A stretch of 64,000 bases of DNA from Lacrimispora sphenoides JCM 1415 (GCF_900105615.1 NZ_LT630003.1:3038001-3102000); one strand, 5' to 3'. Positions 9,762-19,523 are shown, counted from the stretch's first letter. A program made the numbers and translations. The notes: generated from the sequence alone by a model not told the origin.

Positions 9762-10805
9762 TTATATTCCGGCCCTGACTGCCTGAAGCTGCCTGGTCAG
9801 TTCCGGAACGATTTTCTTCCAGTCACCGGTAATCCCGTAATCTGCGACCTCAAAAATGGGGGCGCTTTCATCCTTATTGATTGCAATGATCAGATCAGAC
9901 TCTTCCATACCTGCCACATGCTGGATTGCCCCGGAAATTCCTACGGCAAAATACACATTGGGACGAACGGTCTTTCCGGTCTGCCCCACCTGTAAATCCT
10001 TGGGCTTCCAGCCCGCGTCCACAACGGCCCTTGAGCAGCTTACCTCTCCGCCCAGTGCACTTGCAAGTTCTTCCAGCAGGCGGAAGTTTTCCGGACAGCC
10101 TATGCCGCGCCCCCCTGACACCAGTATGTTAGCGTCCATAATGTCAGCGGTTTCATTTACAGCTTTCACAATCTCCAGAATCTCTGTATCGTACATGCTA
10201 TGATGAAAGCCAGGATTTAATTCCTCGATCACAGCCTTTCTGCCCTGAATCTTCCCGGCGGTACGCATCACTCCCGGACGGACCGTAGCCATCTGAGGCC
10301 GATGATTGGGGCAGGCGATGGTCGCTATGGTATTGCCGCCGAAAGCGGGGCGCGTCATCAGAAGCTGATCATGCTTCTGCTCCTTACCCGAAACTGGATG
10401 TAACGGAAAATCTCCGATTTCCAGCTTTGTGCAATCCGCAGTAAGCCCTGTTGCAATTCTGGCGGACACTTTGGGCCCTAACTCTCTTCCCACAGCAGTT
10501 GCGCCTATGAGAACGATTTCAGGCTTGTATTCCCTGATTGCAGAAGCAAGTGCATGGGTATATGGCTCTGCACGGTACTCCTTAAACTCCGGTCCGTCCA
10601 CGACGATCACCCTGTCGGCACCATATGCGGCAAGTTCATCCGTCAGCCCCATAATCCCATAACCAATGAGCACTGCGGTCACATCTGTATTTAAATCCTT
10701 TGCAAGTTCCTTACCTTTTCCAAGCAATTCAAATGCAATGCTGTTTAACCGGTTATCTGTCTGCTGTGCAAAAACGCAGATCCCTTTGTATTCTTCCAAA
10801 TTCAT
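9762..10805 (-). CDS. etfA: Electron transfer flavoprotein alpha subunit
   Basis: 347 residues. The C-terminal FAD domain has the classic ETF-alpha signature: SGGRGIGCPENF near residue 229, GQTGKTVRPNVYFAVGISGA near 270, and IAINKDESAPIFEVADYGI near 305. The N-terminal domain is the alpha/beta ETF fold. It works with EtfB and the adjacent acyl-CoA dehydrogenase to move electrons between NADH, crotonyl-CoA and (in Clostridia) ferredoxin. It is last in a bcd-etfB-etfA cluster and is followed by a strong terminator. Confidence 0.96.
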   Translation of the reverse strand: MNLEEYKGICVFAQQTDNRLNSIAFELLGKGKELAKDLNTDVTAVLIGYGIMGLTDELAAYGADRVIVVDGPEFKEYRAEPYTHALASAIREYKPEIVLIGATAVGRELGPKVSARIATGLTADCTKLEIGDFPLHPVSGKEQKHDQLLMTRPAFGGNTIATIACPNHRPQMATVRPGVMRTAGKIQGRKAVIEELNPGFHHSMYDTEILEIVKAVNETADIMDANILVSGGRGIGCPENFRLLEELASALGGEVSCSRAVVDAGWKPKDLQVGQTGKTVRPNVYFAVGISGAIQHVAGMEESDLIIAINKDESAPIFEVADYGITGDWKKIVPELTRQLQAVRAGI

Positions 10806-10829
10806 ATTGCCTGCCTCCCCTCTCTTCCG

Positions 10830-11612
10830 CTAAATAACATGTCTTTCCTTTAACTTTTCTACAATAAATGCTGCAGATTCCCCAGGGGTTCCGTTTATCA
10901 TCTCTCCCGTCCCTTTTTTCACCTTATCGGAAGCCTTTGCGATCTGGGTGGGAGAGCCTTTTAATCCAATGTCCGTATCCGCTACGTCTTTTAAATCCCC
11001 TCTTCCCCATACCGTAATATCCGTATCATACGCATCAAAGATACCGCCCGGTGTCATGTAACGTGGCTCGTTAAGCTCTGAAAGCGCCGTGATCAGGCAG
11101 GGAAGCTTTGCCTTTAAAACGTGATACCGGTCCTCAAACTGACGTTCCACAACCACATTATCTCCCTCTACCCGGATCTTCTGGGCATAGGAAATCACCG
11201 GAATGCCTAAATGTTCGGAAAGCTGGGGGCCAACCTGGGCGGTATCTCCGTCAATGGCCTGACGTCCTGTTATAATCAGGTCGTATTCTAAGTTTCTGAC
11301 TGCTCCGGCCAATGTGGAGGAAGTAGCCCAGGTATCGGCCCCTCCCAGCACCCGGTCCGTTATTAAGATTCCCTTATCCGCCCCCATGGCCAGAGCCTCC
11401 CGCAATACCTCTTCTGCTTTAGGAAGTCCCATAGTGACAGCAGTCACTTCCCCGCCATGCCGGTCCTTTAGACGAAGGGCTGCTTCCAACCCGGCTTTGT
11501 CGTCCGGGTTCATGACACTTGCCATGGCTCCCCGGTCCAAAGTGCCATCCGGCTTGAATTTCACCCCGTTTTTTGTATCAGGTACCTGTTTGATACAGAC
11601 TACTATTTTCAC
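10830..11612 (-). CDS. etfB: Electron transfer flavoprotein beta subunit
   Basis: 260 residues. It starts MKIVVCIKQVPDTK, the typical EtfB N-terminus, and has the signature near residue 120 (QAIDGDTAQVGPQLSEHLGI). This subunit carries the bifurcating FAD (NADH side) in clostridial Bcd-Etf complexes; bifurcation is known for the family and inferred here. It lies 12 nt after bcd and 24 nt before etfA. Confidence 0.96.
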   Translation of the reverse strand: MKIVVCIKQVPDTKNGVKFKPDGTLDRGAMASVMNPDDKAGLEAALRLKDRHGGEVTAVTMGLPKAEEVLREALAMGADKGILITDRVLGGADTWATSSTLAGAVRNLEYDLIITGRQAIDGDTAQVGPQLSEHLGIPVISYAQKIRVEGDNVVVERQFEDRYHVLKAKLPCLITALSELNEPRYMTPGGIFDAYDTDITVWGRGDLKDVADTDIGLKGSPTQIAKASDKVKKGTGEMINGTPGESAAFIVEKLKERHVI

Positions 11613-11624
11613 AACAAGTCCTCC

Positions 11625-12776
11625 TTATTTTAAAATGTTCCCGGATATGACCATTCGCTGCACCTCCGAGGTTCCCTCGTATATCTCCGTGATTTTGGCA
11701 TCCCGCATCATGCGTTCCACCTCGTATTCCCTGATATATCCGTAACCGCCATGGAGCTGTACCGCCTTTGTGGTCACATCCATGGCAGCCTCCGCCGCGT
11801 ACAGCTTTGCCATGGCTGCTTCCACGCTGTAGGACTTTTGCGTGGCTTTTGCCATAGCAGCCTTATATACCAGAAGCCTGGCTGCTTCGATCCTGGCTGC
11901 CATATCTGCTAACTGAAACTGGGTATTCTGGAACTGGCCGATGCTGCGGCCAAACTGTTTTCTTTCCTTAACATATTTCACCGTGGAATCAAATGCTCCT
12001 TCTGCAATGCCCAGTGCCTGGGCAGCAATACCGATCCTTCCGCCGTCCAGGGTATGCATGGCGATCTGAAATCCCTTTCCCCTACTTCCAAGTAAGTTTT
12101 CGTCAGGGATGCGGCAATCCGTGAAAATCAATTCATAGGTAGAAGAACCTCTGATCCCCATTTTCTTTTCCTTTGTCCCGAAAGAAAAGCCCGGGGTTCC
12201 CTTTTCCACCAGAAAGGCGGAGATTTCCTTAATCTTTTTCCCACGCTTTTCCACCGTGCCGGTCACAGCAATAATTACATAAACATCGGCTTCTTTTCCA
12301 TTGGTGATAAAGCATTTGGAGCCATTTATTACCCAGTAGTCTCCATCCAGTACTGCCTTTGTCTGCTGTCCCTGGGCATCGGTTCCTGCCCCGGCCTCCG
12401 TCAGTCCAAAGGCGCCAAGCTTCTTGCCGGAAGCCAGGTCAGGGATGTACTTTTGCTTCTGGGCTTCGCTCCCATAGTTAAGTATGGGATCAATACAAAG
12501 AGAAGTGTGGGCGGATACAATGACTGCAGTTGCCGCACATACCTTGGCAAGTTCCTCCACGCACATAACGTATGTAAGAGGATCACAGCCCTGGCCGCCG
12601 TATTCCTTTGGTACCGGAATACCAAGGAATCCGCATTTTGCCATTTGTTCAACGGTTGATTTTGGAAATTTTTCCGTCTCGTCGGTCTCCTGCGCCAGGG
12701 GCTTTGCTTCATTTTCGGCAAATTGCCGGAACAGGCTTCTTGCGAGAAGGTGTTTTTTCGATAAATTGAAATCCAT
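11625..12776 (-). CDS. bcd: Butyryl-CoA (short-chain acyl-CoA) dehydrogenase
   Basis: 383 residues, full length for the family. Both acyl-CoA dehydrogenase signatures are present: AFGLTEAGAGTDAQGQQT near residue 130 and QLHGGYGYIREYEVERMMRD near 340. The catalytic Glu is in ITEIYEGTSEV near 365. It reduces crotonyl-CoA to butyryl-CoA with EtfAB. Crotonyl-CoA is the product expected from the 4-hydroxybutyryl-CoA dehydratase encoded upstream. Only a LysR gene lies between the two halves of the pathway on this strand. Confidence 0.93.
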   Translation of the reverse strand: MDFNLSKKHLLARSLFRQFAENEAKPLAQETDETEKFPKSTVEQMAKCGFLGIPVPKEYGGQGCDPLTYVMCVEELAKVCAATAVIVSAHTSLCIDPILNYGSEAQKQKYIPDLASGKKLGAFGLTEAGAGTDAQGQQTKAVLDGDYWVINGSKCFITNGKEADVYVIIAVTGTVEKRGKKIKEISAFLVEKGTPGFSFGTKEKKMGIRGSSTYELIFTDCRIPDENLLGSRGKGFQIAMHTLDGGRIGIAAQALGIAEGAFDSTVKYVKERKQFGRSIGQFQNTQFQLADMAARIEAARLLVYKAAMAKATQKSYSVEAAMAKLYAAEAAMDVTTKAVQLHGGYGYIREYEVERMMRDAKITEIYEGTSEVQRMVISGNILK

Positions 12777-12819
12777 GCTGGTGTTCCTCCATTTTTTTTA
12801 AAACCATAGTCCGCACTGC

Positions 12820-13722
12820 TCATTGCTTTTGTGGACATTGGCCTTCTAACATCTGCTGAAGCTGCTTTGCAGCCGAGCTTAAGGGCCGGCGGCTGTCGCT
12901 GACAATGCAGATACTTCGTTCCGGTATTTGTTCATGCAGCTTTATTTCTACGATCTCTCCCTTTTCAAGGGCCGGCCGGGCCAGCTCTTCGGGAACAAAT
13001 CCAATGCCTAAGTTCTGCACGATTACCGGAAGAATCAAGTCAATTCCTGCCACTTCAATGGCCGGCTGCATGACCAGGCCGCAGGAATGGTAAAATTCCT
13101 GAAAAAAGGCAAAGGTAGTTGTGACATTTGACATGGTTATCAGCGGAAGGGTCGAAAGTTCCGAAAGGTAGCTGGTTTTTCCGCCGTATTCCTCATACTT
13201 CTTTCCTCCCGCCAGCAGGCTGCGGAAGGTCTTTACCTTGACTGCCTTTATGTTCTCATCACAGTAAAACGGCGTTGTAATAATTCCTAAATCTATTTTT
13301 CCTGCCTTCAGTTCGCTTAACGTCTGGGGCGTGTTATAGGTGAAGATGTTTAACCTGACCTGGGGAAATTGTTCTTTAAACTGATGAAGCCCAGTCAGCA
13401 GATAGGAATGCATAGCCATCTGTGTGGCTCCCACGTTGATCTGTTCAATCTGTTTGCCCAGTCTCTCCTTTAAGGCTTCCTCGCCCTGCATAAACTGCAT
13501 ACAGGCAGGTGCCACATAGCTGTAAAGCAGTTCCCCTTCACTGGTCAAAACAACGCCTTTTTTCGACCGTATAAACAGCTTACAGCCCAGCACATTTTCA
13601 AGGTTCTGTATATAGCAGGTCACAGAAGGCTGACTGGTTAAAAGAGCATTGGCAGCTCTTGTGAAGTTCTTATACTTAGCCACATAATAAAAAACTTTGT
13701 AATGTTCAAAATTGGCCGACAT
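12820..13722 (-). CDS. LysR-family transcriptional regulator
   Basis: 300 residues. The N-terminal winged helix-turn-helix (NFTRAANALLTSQPSVTCYI, residues 18-37) is followed by a LysR substrate-binding domain that ends near residue 290. It sits 43 nt upstream of bcd on the same strand and divergent from the nifU-like gene, inside the butyrate locus. It is therefore the best candidate regulator of bcd-etfBA and perhaps of the 4-hydroxybutyrate genes. LysR effectors are often pathway acids or CoA-pathway intermediates; the ligand cannot be read from the sequence. Confidence 0.9.
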   Translation of the reverse strand: MSANFEHYKVFYYVAKYKNFTRAANALLTSQPSVTCYIQNLENVLGCKLFIRSKKGVVLTSEGELLYSYVAPACMQFMQGEEALKERLGKQIEQINVGATQMAMHSYLLTGLHQFKEQFPQVRLNIFTYNTPQTLSELKAGKIDLGIITTPFYCDENIKAVKVKTFRSLLAGGKKYEEYGGKTSYLSELSTLPLITMSNVTTTFAFFQEFYHSCGLVMQPAIEVAGIDLILPVIVQNLGIGFVPEELARPALEKGEIVEIKLHEQIPERSICIVSDSRRPLSSAAKQLQQMLEGQCPQKQ

Positions 13723-13792
13723 ACCGATTCCCTCTTTTCTTTTATTGTTTTTTCCTATCTGTATTCATCAGATATTCGTATCAGTATCCGGA

Positions 13793-13821
13793 TTGACAAA
13801 GGCTCCTTCCTGCTGTTACAC
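13793..13821 (+). promoter_or_regulatory. Candidate promoter of the NifU-like gene
   Basis: TTGACA (13793-13798) is followed after 17 bp by TTACAC (13816-13821). The nifU-like start lies 23 nt further on. It overlaps the divergent lysR upstream region, a usual place for LysR autoregulation. Confidence 0.55.
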
Positions 13822-13843
13822 TGTTTCAAAAGGAGGGTTTGCC

Positions 13844-14131
13844 ATGATAGGAACAAGAGAGCAGATTGAAATGATTCTCAATAAGAAGGTGCGCCCGGCT
13901 TTGGCCAAACACGAAGGCAACGTCACGGTACTGAGCCTGGAAAACAACATTTTAAAAGTCCGGTTAACCGGCAAATGTTCCGGATGTCCCGCAGCCGGCC
14001 GCACCAGCGAAGAACTGATTGCGGCTGAAATCAAAGCCGCTTTTCCCTCTGTCACAGATGTAGTACTGGTAGAGGAAACCAGCCAGGAATTACTGGATGC
14101 GGCAAGGAGACTGCTGGGGCTCTCTTCTTAA
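13844..14131 (+). CDS. NifU C-terminal-domain (Nfu-like) iron-sulfur scaffold protein
   Basis: 95 residues from the ATG at 13844, which has AAGGAGG 8 nt upstream; the longer upstream frame lacks a ribosome site. The protein is a stand-alone Nfu domain with the cluster-binding CxxC (GKCSGCPAAGRTSEELI, near residue 44). It probably carries or delivers 4Fe-4S clusters. The location is suggestive: it lies antisense inside a locus whose dehydratase, Hdr and Flx proteins all need Fe-S clusters. It is monocistronic and ends at a strong hairpin. Confidence 0.88.
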   Translation: MIGTREQIEMILNKKVRPALAKHEGNVTVLSLENNILKVRLTGKCSGCPAAGRTSEELIAAEIKAAFPSVTDVVLVEETSQELLDAARRLLGLSS

Positions 14132-14145
14132 AGACTAGTGATACC

Positions 14146-14180
14146 TTCCAGGTCCGGATGATATCTATCCGGACCTGGAA
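14146..14180. terminator. Perfect 14-bp inverted repeat, probable bidirectional terminator
   Basis: TTCCAGGTCCGGAT (14146-14159) and ATCCGGACCTGGAA (14167-14180) are exact complements around a 7-nt loop. It lies between the convergent ends of the nifU-like gene and the distal CoA-transferase gene. There is no long T tract on either side, so termination may be imperfect. Confidence 0.65.
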
Positions 14181-14251
14181 CCGGGCATCTCTGCAGGACC
14201 CGGTATTTCTTACATACCATATATCCCGTGATAATACAAGGCTTTTCCGCA

Positions 14252-15559
14252 TTAATACGGCTCCGAAAAACGCCTTTCAAATTCTTCTTTAAGTCCTTCT
14301 TTAAAATCCGGATGGGAAATCTTAACCAGCGCTCTGGCCCGTTCCCTTAACGTCTTTCCCTTCATACGGGCGATCCCTTGTTCCGTCACAATATAATCCA
14401 CATCATTTCTGCTGGTCGTCACGGCTGCTCCTTCCGAAAGGAAAGGAACGATTTTCGATACACTTCCCCCTTTTGTGACAGAAGGGAATGCAATAATGGA
14501 GCGCCCGCCCTTAGACGCAGCTGCACCTCTCACAAAATCCACCTGTCCTCCCACTGCGGAATATTGCTTTAATCCAATGGCCTCTGCACATACCTGCCCC
14601 ATCAAGTCGATCTGCAGCGCAGAATTGATGGATACCACGTTATCATTCTGGCTTATGACAAAGGGATCATTTACATAGCTCACAGGCATTAAGGACACGG
14701 CCGGATTGTCATTTACAAAGTCATACAGCCTTCTCGTTCCAAGCATAAAGGTAACCACCATTTTCCCTTTGTCAATGTTCTTCTTTTTTCCTGTAATGAC
14801 TCCTTTCTCATACAAATCCACCACTCCGTCAGATACCATCTCGGAATGGATTCCCAAATCCTTTTTATCGTCCAGACATCTTAAAACCGCATCCGGTATG
14901 GCGCCGATTCCAAGCTGGAGGCAGTCTCCATCCCGTACAAGGGAAGCAATGTGCCTTCCGATGGAAGCTTCTGTTTCGCCTATCATGGAATTTCCATGTT
15001 CAAGAACCGGCTCGTTACTTTCCACAATGGCCGCCAGTCTGCTGACATGGATAAAATTGTCCCCCATGACCCTTGGCATATTGGGATTCACAGACCCGAT
15101 CACCCTGGTCTTTGGGTTTTGTCCTGCTTCCTTTGCAAAATCACAGGAAATGCCATAGCTGCAAAAACCATGCTCATCCGGCGGAGATAAGGTGACTAAA
15201 AATACATCCGCAGGCTCCACATTTACCACATAATCTGGTATCTGATAAAAGAAGCAGGGCGTATAATCCCCTTTCCCCGCCGCGATGTGGTTTCTGCTGG
15301 CAGGGCCTACAAATAAGTTGTTAAAGCTGAAATGCCGCTCCATTCCAGGCCCTAAATACTTACAGGGCCCAAGATCGTGCTGCTGGACAATGCGTATGTT
15401 CCTCAAGTCCTGCTCAACCGCATAATCCACCATGGCATTTACAAGAATCCCTGGCTCTGAAGCCGCATGGGCGATCAGAACCGTATCACCGGAATGGATC
15501 TCCTTCACAGCCTCTTCCGGCGTTCTTAACTTTGAGGCATATATTTCTCTCCAATCCAT
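14252..15559 (-). CDS. 4-hydroxybutyrate/acetate CoA-transferase family protein (second copy)
   Basis: 435 residues from the ATG at 15559 (CTGGAGGTG upstream). The longer frame would overlap the preceding gene and has no ribosome site. It belongs to the Cat2/AbfT acetyl-CoA hydrolase-transferase family. The catalytic glutamate motif is GIHSEMVSDGVVDLYEKG, and the C-terminal CoA-binding region has VDYIVTEQGIARMKGKTLRERA. It starts 4 nt after the stop of a paralog. One of the two presumably activates 4-hydroxybutyrate; the other may act on succinate, butyrate or propionate. Which does which cannot be decided from sequence alone. Confidence 0.88.
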   Translation of the reverse strand: MDWREIYASKLRTPEEAVKEIHSGDTVLIAHAASEPGILVNAMVDYAVEQDLRNIRIVQQHDLGPCKYLGPGMERHFSFNNLFVGPASRNHIAAGKGDYTPCFFYQIPDYVVNVEPADVFLVTLSPPDEHGFCSYGISCDFAKEAGQNPKTRVIGSVNPNMPRVMGDNFIHVSRLAAIVESNEPVLEHGNSMIGETEASIGRHIASLVRDGDCLQLGIGAIPDAVLRCLDDKKDLGIHSEMVSDGVVDLYEKGVITGKKKNIDKGKMVVTFMLGTRRLYDFVNDNPAVSLMPVSYVNDPFVISQNDNVVSINSALQIDLMGQVCAEAIGLKQYSAVGGQVDFVRGAAASKGGRSIIAFPSVTKGGSVSKIVPFLSEGAAVTTSRNDVDYIVTEQGIARMKGKTLRERARALVKISHPDFKEGLKEEFERRFSEPY

Positions 15560-15563
15560 ATTC

Positions 15564-16880
15564 CTACACCTCCAGGTATTTTTCAGCAAAACGTTTTTCA
15601 AATTCCCTCGCAAGCTCCTCCCGGAACTGAGGAGCAGCGATCCGGATCAATTGACGGGCCCTGTCTCTTAGGGTATGCCCTTTCATCCTGGCAATCCCAT
15701 ATTCCGTCACAACATAGTCCACGTCATTTCTGCACGTGGTTACAGTCGCCCCATAAGTCAAATAGGGGACAATCCTGGAAATAGTACCCTTTTTGGCAGT
15801 GGATGAAAATGCAAGGATGGAACGCCCGCCTTTTGAGAACGCGGCTCCGCGGATAAAGTCCACCTGTCCGCCGATACCGGAAAACTGCTTTAGGCCCATA
15901 GCCTCAGAACAGGCCTCTCCCATTAGATTCACCTGCAGGGATGAATTGATGGATACCATGTTATCATTGCGTCCAATGATCCCGGGGTTATTGACATAAT
16001 CCACCGGAGCCATGTAAATGCAGGGATTGTTATCTGCAAAATCATACAACCGCCTGGTTCCCATAAGGAAGGACACCACCATCTTATCCGGATTAAAATT
16101 CTTGGCACTGCAATTAACAACGCCTTTCTCATATAAATCCACAATGCCGTCAGAAAGCATTTCCGAATGGATCCCCAGATTTTTCTTGCCTCCCAGGAAT
16201 TTTAAAACAGCATCAGGAATCCCCCCGATTCCAAGCTGTAAGCAGTCCCCATCCTTTATTAAAGAAGCAATATGCTCTCCAATGGCCAGCTCCACGTCAC
16301 CGCTCTCGGGGATTAACAGCTCCGTCACCGGCGTATCGTCTTCCACGATCACGTCAATGTCCCTGATATGGATAAAGCAGTCTCCGTGTGTCCTTGGCAT
16401 GGTTGGATTTAGTACCCCGATCACCTTTACCCCCTCGATCTCCGCAGCCGGCTTGGTATAATCACAGGCCACACCAAAGCTGCAGTAGCCGTGCTCATCC
16501 GGCAGGGAGAAGGTTGCTAAAAGCACATCCGGCTTTAAGAAAGAACGGAACAAATCCGGTATTTGGTAAAAGAAACAGGGTGTAAAATCTCCCCGGCCGC
16601 TGTTGACACAGTCTCTGGTATTGGCCCCCAGAAAAAAGCTGTTCTGCCTGAAATGTTTTTCCATTCCCGGCCGGGCATAAAGAGAGTGCCCCATATCGAT
16701 CTGCTGGTTGATCTCAATGTCTCTCAAATCCATTTTTACAACATAGTCCACCATGGCATCCACCAGTTTCACCGGCTCTCCCACCGCATGGCTGATGACC
16801 ACCCGGTCGCCGGACTTGATGATTTTTACTGCCTCTTCCATCGTCTTAAGCTTTGACGAATATAGTTCTTTCCAATTCAC
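15564..16880 (-). CDS. 4-hydroxybutyrate CoA-transferase (first copy), GTG start
   Basis: 438 residues. The start is a GTG (16878-16880) with GGGAGG 9 nt upstream; no ATG gives a better fit. It is the same family as the next gene: GIHSEMLSDGIVDLYEKG holds the catalytic Glu, and VDYVVTEYGIARMKGHTLRD is near the C-terminus. It follows the 4-hydroxybutyryl-CoA dehydratase gene by 40 nt, the arrangement expected for the enzyme that transfers CoA from acetyl-CoA or butyryl-CoA to 4-hydroxybutyrate. Confidence 0.9.
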   Translation of the reverse strand: MNWKELYSSKLKTMEEAVKIIKSGDRVVISHAVGEPVKLVDAMVDYVVKMDLRDIEINQQIDMGHSLYARPGMEKHFRQNSFFLGANTRDCVNSGRGDFTPCFFYQIPDLFRSFLKPDVLLATFSLPDEHGYCSFGVACDYTKPAAEIEGVKVIGVLNPTMPRTHGDCFIHIRDIDVIVEDDTPVTELLIPESGDVELAIGEHIASLIKDGDCLQLGIGGIPDAVLKFLGGKKNLGIHSEMLSDGIVDLYEKGVVNCSAKNFNPDKMVVSFLMGTRRLYDFADNNPCIYMAPVDYVNNPGIIGRNDNMVSINSSLQVNLMGEACSEAMGLKQFSGIGGQVDFIRGAAFSKGGRSILAFSSTAKKGTISRIVPYLTYGATVTTCRNDVDYVVTEYGIARMKGHTLRDRARQLIRIAAPQFREELAREFEKRFAEKYLEV

Positions 16881-16920
16881 ACTCCCAAACCTCCCTGTTG
16901 AAATCTATTTAAGCCCCTAC

Positions 16921-18369
16921 TTAATCCCGGATCTTTGCAATTTCTTTCGCAAGCTCTTTCTTCTTTCCAATGTTACCCTGGCGGGAAATCATGATCCTCT
17001 GGGCCTGGGGAGAACCGGCTCCATGCATGGATTCTGTCCGGTAACCCACTGCTGCGGTTCCAAGGGTCAAATTCTCGATCAGGCGCAGAATCTTAAGGCG
17101 GTTTTCCGTAGAAACTCCAGCCGTTCCCTTTAAGTATTTCTCCACCATCGGGCCGACGACCGGGCTTCTTAAATCCTTTTCTGAAGGTGCTGTCACCATA
17201 AAGCCCCCAGCAATATCCTCCGCCAGCCGTGCAATCTCATAGGGATACCTGGTAACATTCTGCTTACAGACGTTGGCAAGCAAAAGGTCGATCAGATAAT
17301 TTCCGGATTCTGTAGGCGTGCCTTCCGCGGAACAGGCAATTCCGCAGCAATAGAGGGTCTCATTTAAGTGAACCATTTCGATGAGTTTATCCTTAATATG
17401 GGAAGCTTTCGGCACTCCGTTATAATCTGCAGCCAGTGCGGCGGCACCGATTAAAACATCTCCCACTCCCACTTTGCATCCGCCATAGGACTGCCTGTGG
17501 TAGCCTGCAAAGCGTTCCACCAGCATGCCTGCAAACTCATGTTCCCCATTTAAGAAGATCCTGTCATTGGGCACAAATACATCGTCAAATACAACCAGGG
17601 CTTCCACGCCTCCGAATTCACTGTTTCCTACATCCATGGAAGAACCTTCCAGCTTTCTGGTATCGCAGGACTGCCTGCCGATTATCATGGTAATTCCTTC
17701 TGCGTCCGTGGGCACAGCAAATGATACGGCAAAATCCTTATCTTCCGGCCCCATGGCTACGGTAGGCATGACAATTACCTCCTGGGAATTGATGATACCA
17801 GTCTGATGGGCCTTTGCCCCTCTGACTACGATCCCATCCTCACGCTGCTCCACCACCCGAAGATATAAATCTAAATCCGGCTGGGCATGTGGAGCCAGAC
17901 TTCTGTCACCCTTTGGGTCGGTCATTGCACCATCCACCGTAAAGTCGCGGTCCTGGACCATGCGGAGGTAACTTTTGAAATTTTCATGGTAATGGGTGGA
18001 ATACTTCTTATCAATCTCATAGGTGGTGGACCATACTGCATTAAATGCGTCCATTCCCACACACCGCTGAAAACAGGATGCTGTCTTCTGGCCGCAGAGC
18101 CTCTGCATCTTTACTTTTTTTATTAAATCATCCGTATTCCTGTGTATGTTGGCAAAACGGTTGATCTTGCGGCCATCCTCCAAGGTCACGGTCATCAGAT
18201 CCTCGTATTCCGGCATCTGTGCCAGATCATAGGTCGCTTTTACCGAATTAAGGGATGGACGCAAAACCGGGTTGTCAACCACATTGTCAATTTTCTCCCC
18301 GAACATATAAACGTTCAGTTTCATTTTGCGCATGCTTTCCACATATTCTTCCCCTGTCATCAATGCCAT
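16921..18369 (-). CDS. abfD: 4-hydroxybutyryl-CoA dehydratase / vinylacetyl-CoA isomerase
   Basis: 482 residues, full length. The four ligands of the unusual 4Fe-4S cluster known from the Clostridium aminobutyricum enzyme are present: Cys99 and Cys103 (TASCFQRCVG), and the His/Cys pair at 291 and 298 (GYHRQSYGGCKVG). It is an FAD enzyme that dehydrates 4-hydroxybutyryl-CoA to crotonyl-CoA by a radical mechanism and is oxygen-sensitive. The ATG has AAAGGAGG upstream. It lies between the dehydrogenase that makes 4-hydroxybutyrate and the CoA-transferases that activate it, which fixes the pathway. Confidence 0.96.
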   Translation of the reverse strand: MALMTGEEYVESMRKMKLNVYMFGEKIDNVVDNPVLRPSLNSVKATYDLAQMPEYEDLMTVTLEDGRKINRFANIHRNTDDLIKKVKMQRLCGQKTASCFQRCVGMDAFNAVWSTTYEIDKKYSTHYHENFKSYLRMVQDRDFTVDGAMTDPKGDRSLAPHAQPDLDLYLRVVEQREDGIVVRGAKAHQTGIINSQEVIVMPTVAMGPEDKDFAVSFAVPTDAEGITMIIGRQSCDTRKLEGSSMDVGNSEFGGVEALVVFDDVFVPNDRIFLNGEHEFAGMLVERFAGYHRQSYGGCKVGVGDVLIGAAALAADYNGVPKASHIKDKLIEMVHLNETLYCCGIACSAEGTPTESGNYLIDLLLANVCKQNVTRYPYEIARLAEDIAGGFMVTAPSEKDLRSPVVGPMVEKYLKGTAGVSTENRLKILRLIENLTLGTAAVGYRTESMHGAGSPQAQRIMISRQGNIGKKKELAKEIAKIRD

Positions 18370-18396
18370 TGCTTTTTCCTCCTTTAAGATCCGAAA

Positions 18397-19512
18397 TTAA
18401 TATAATTCCCTATAAATTTTTAAAACCCGCGCTTCGTCCAGAGGTACAAAATTGTTGGCCATAAGCCTCCCCTGACGCTCCATAACGCTCTTTGCAAATA
18501 CCGGAAGTTCCTCCGGCTTTACTCCGTATTCATGCAGGGATTTCTTAGGAAGGACCGTTCCCAGCAGTTCGTCAAGCTTTTCATAGACCTCTTCCTCCCC
18601 GCAACCCAAAAGGCCGGAAATGCACTGGTTTAAGACTGCGATTTCTCCGTCCCTGCGTATTTCCATATAGTTTTTCAGCACTCCGGTAAACATGGCATAA
18701 TTGCTTTCCCCATGAGCCACATGATAACTCCCTCCCAGAGGATAACTGGTGGCATGAACCGCCGCACATCCGGCAGTCCCAAAAGCAATTCCCGCATAAT
18801 TACTGGCGATCAGGAAATCTTTCATCAGAGGTTTTAACGCTTCTCTTCCGTCAGCCGCTATTTTCTGATACCCCTTAATGATCATTTCAATGGCTTTGTA
18901 TCCGAACAGCTTTGAATAAGGCGTGGCCTTAGGAGATAAACTGGATTCCACGGCGTGAACCAGGGCATCAATGGAACTGGCTGCAAATACACCAAAGGGA
19001 AGTCCGTGTAAAAGCTCCGGGACCAGTACCGCATCATCCGCATACATAGCGGGCGATACAAGGCCCATTTTCGTTCCCAGCCTGGTCCTGTTGATAATGG
19101 AAATATTAGTCACCTCGCTGCCCGTTCCGCAGGTAGTCGGAAGAATCACCAGCTTCCTTCTTTTTATCGCAGAAGCCGGATCCTCGTACAGGGAATCTAA
19201 GGAATCTCCTGACGAGACAGCCAGCACTTTGGCTATATCGATCACCGTACCGCCTCCTATGGCAATAATCCTTTGGCACTCCCTTCTCTCCGCTGCCTCA
19301 AGGATCTGGTCTACCATAACGTCTGTAGGTTCTCCTCCGCCGTATTCTTCCTGGAAAATCGTCTGCACTTCCAGCCCCAGGGTTCCAAAACAGGGATTAT
19401 ATATGTATTCATTGGTCAATACCAGATCGCCTCTTCCGAGTTTAAATTCCTTTGCAAACTCGGCGCAGGTATCGTAGTAAGAGATTTGTGTTTTTAATAT
19501 TAATTCTGTCAT
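18397..19512 (-). CDS. 4hbD: NAD-dependent 4-hydroxybutyrate dehydrogenase (iron-type alcohol dehydrogenase)
   Basis: 371 residues of the iron-containing alcohol dehydrogenase family. The dinucleotide region is AIGGGTVIDIAKVLA near residue 85. Metal-binding histidines lie in IDALVHAVESSLS and AAVHATSYPLGGSYHVAHGE. It reduces succinate semialdehyde to 4-hydroxybutyrate. The substrate call comes from context: sucD lies 11 nt upstream and abfD 27 nt downstream. As a lone sequence it could only be called an iron-type alcohol dehydrogenase. Confidence 0.9.
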   Translation of the reverse strand: MTELILKTQISYYDTCAEFAKEFKLGRGDLVLTNEYIYNPCFGTLGLEVQTIFQEEYGGGEPTDVMVDQILEAAERRECQRIIAIGGGTVIDIAKVLAVSSGDSLDSLYEDPASAIKRRKLVILPTTCGTGSEVTNISIINRTRLGTKMGLVSPAMYADDAVLVPELLHGLPFGVFAASSIDALVHAVESSLSPKATPYSKLFGYKAIEMIIKGYQKIAADGREALKPLMKDFLIASNYAGIAFGTAGCAAVHATSYPLGGSYHVAHGESNYAMFTGVLKNYMEIRRDGEIAVLNQCISGLLGCGEEEVYEKLDELLGTVLPKKSLHEYGVKPEELPVFAKSVMERQGRLMANNFVPLDEARVLKIYRELY

Positions 19513-19523
19513 GACTGCTCTCC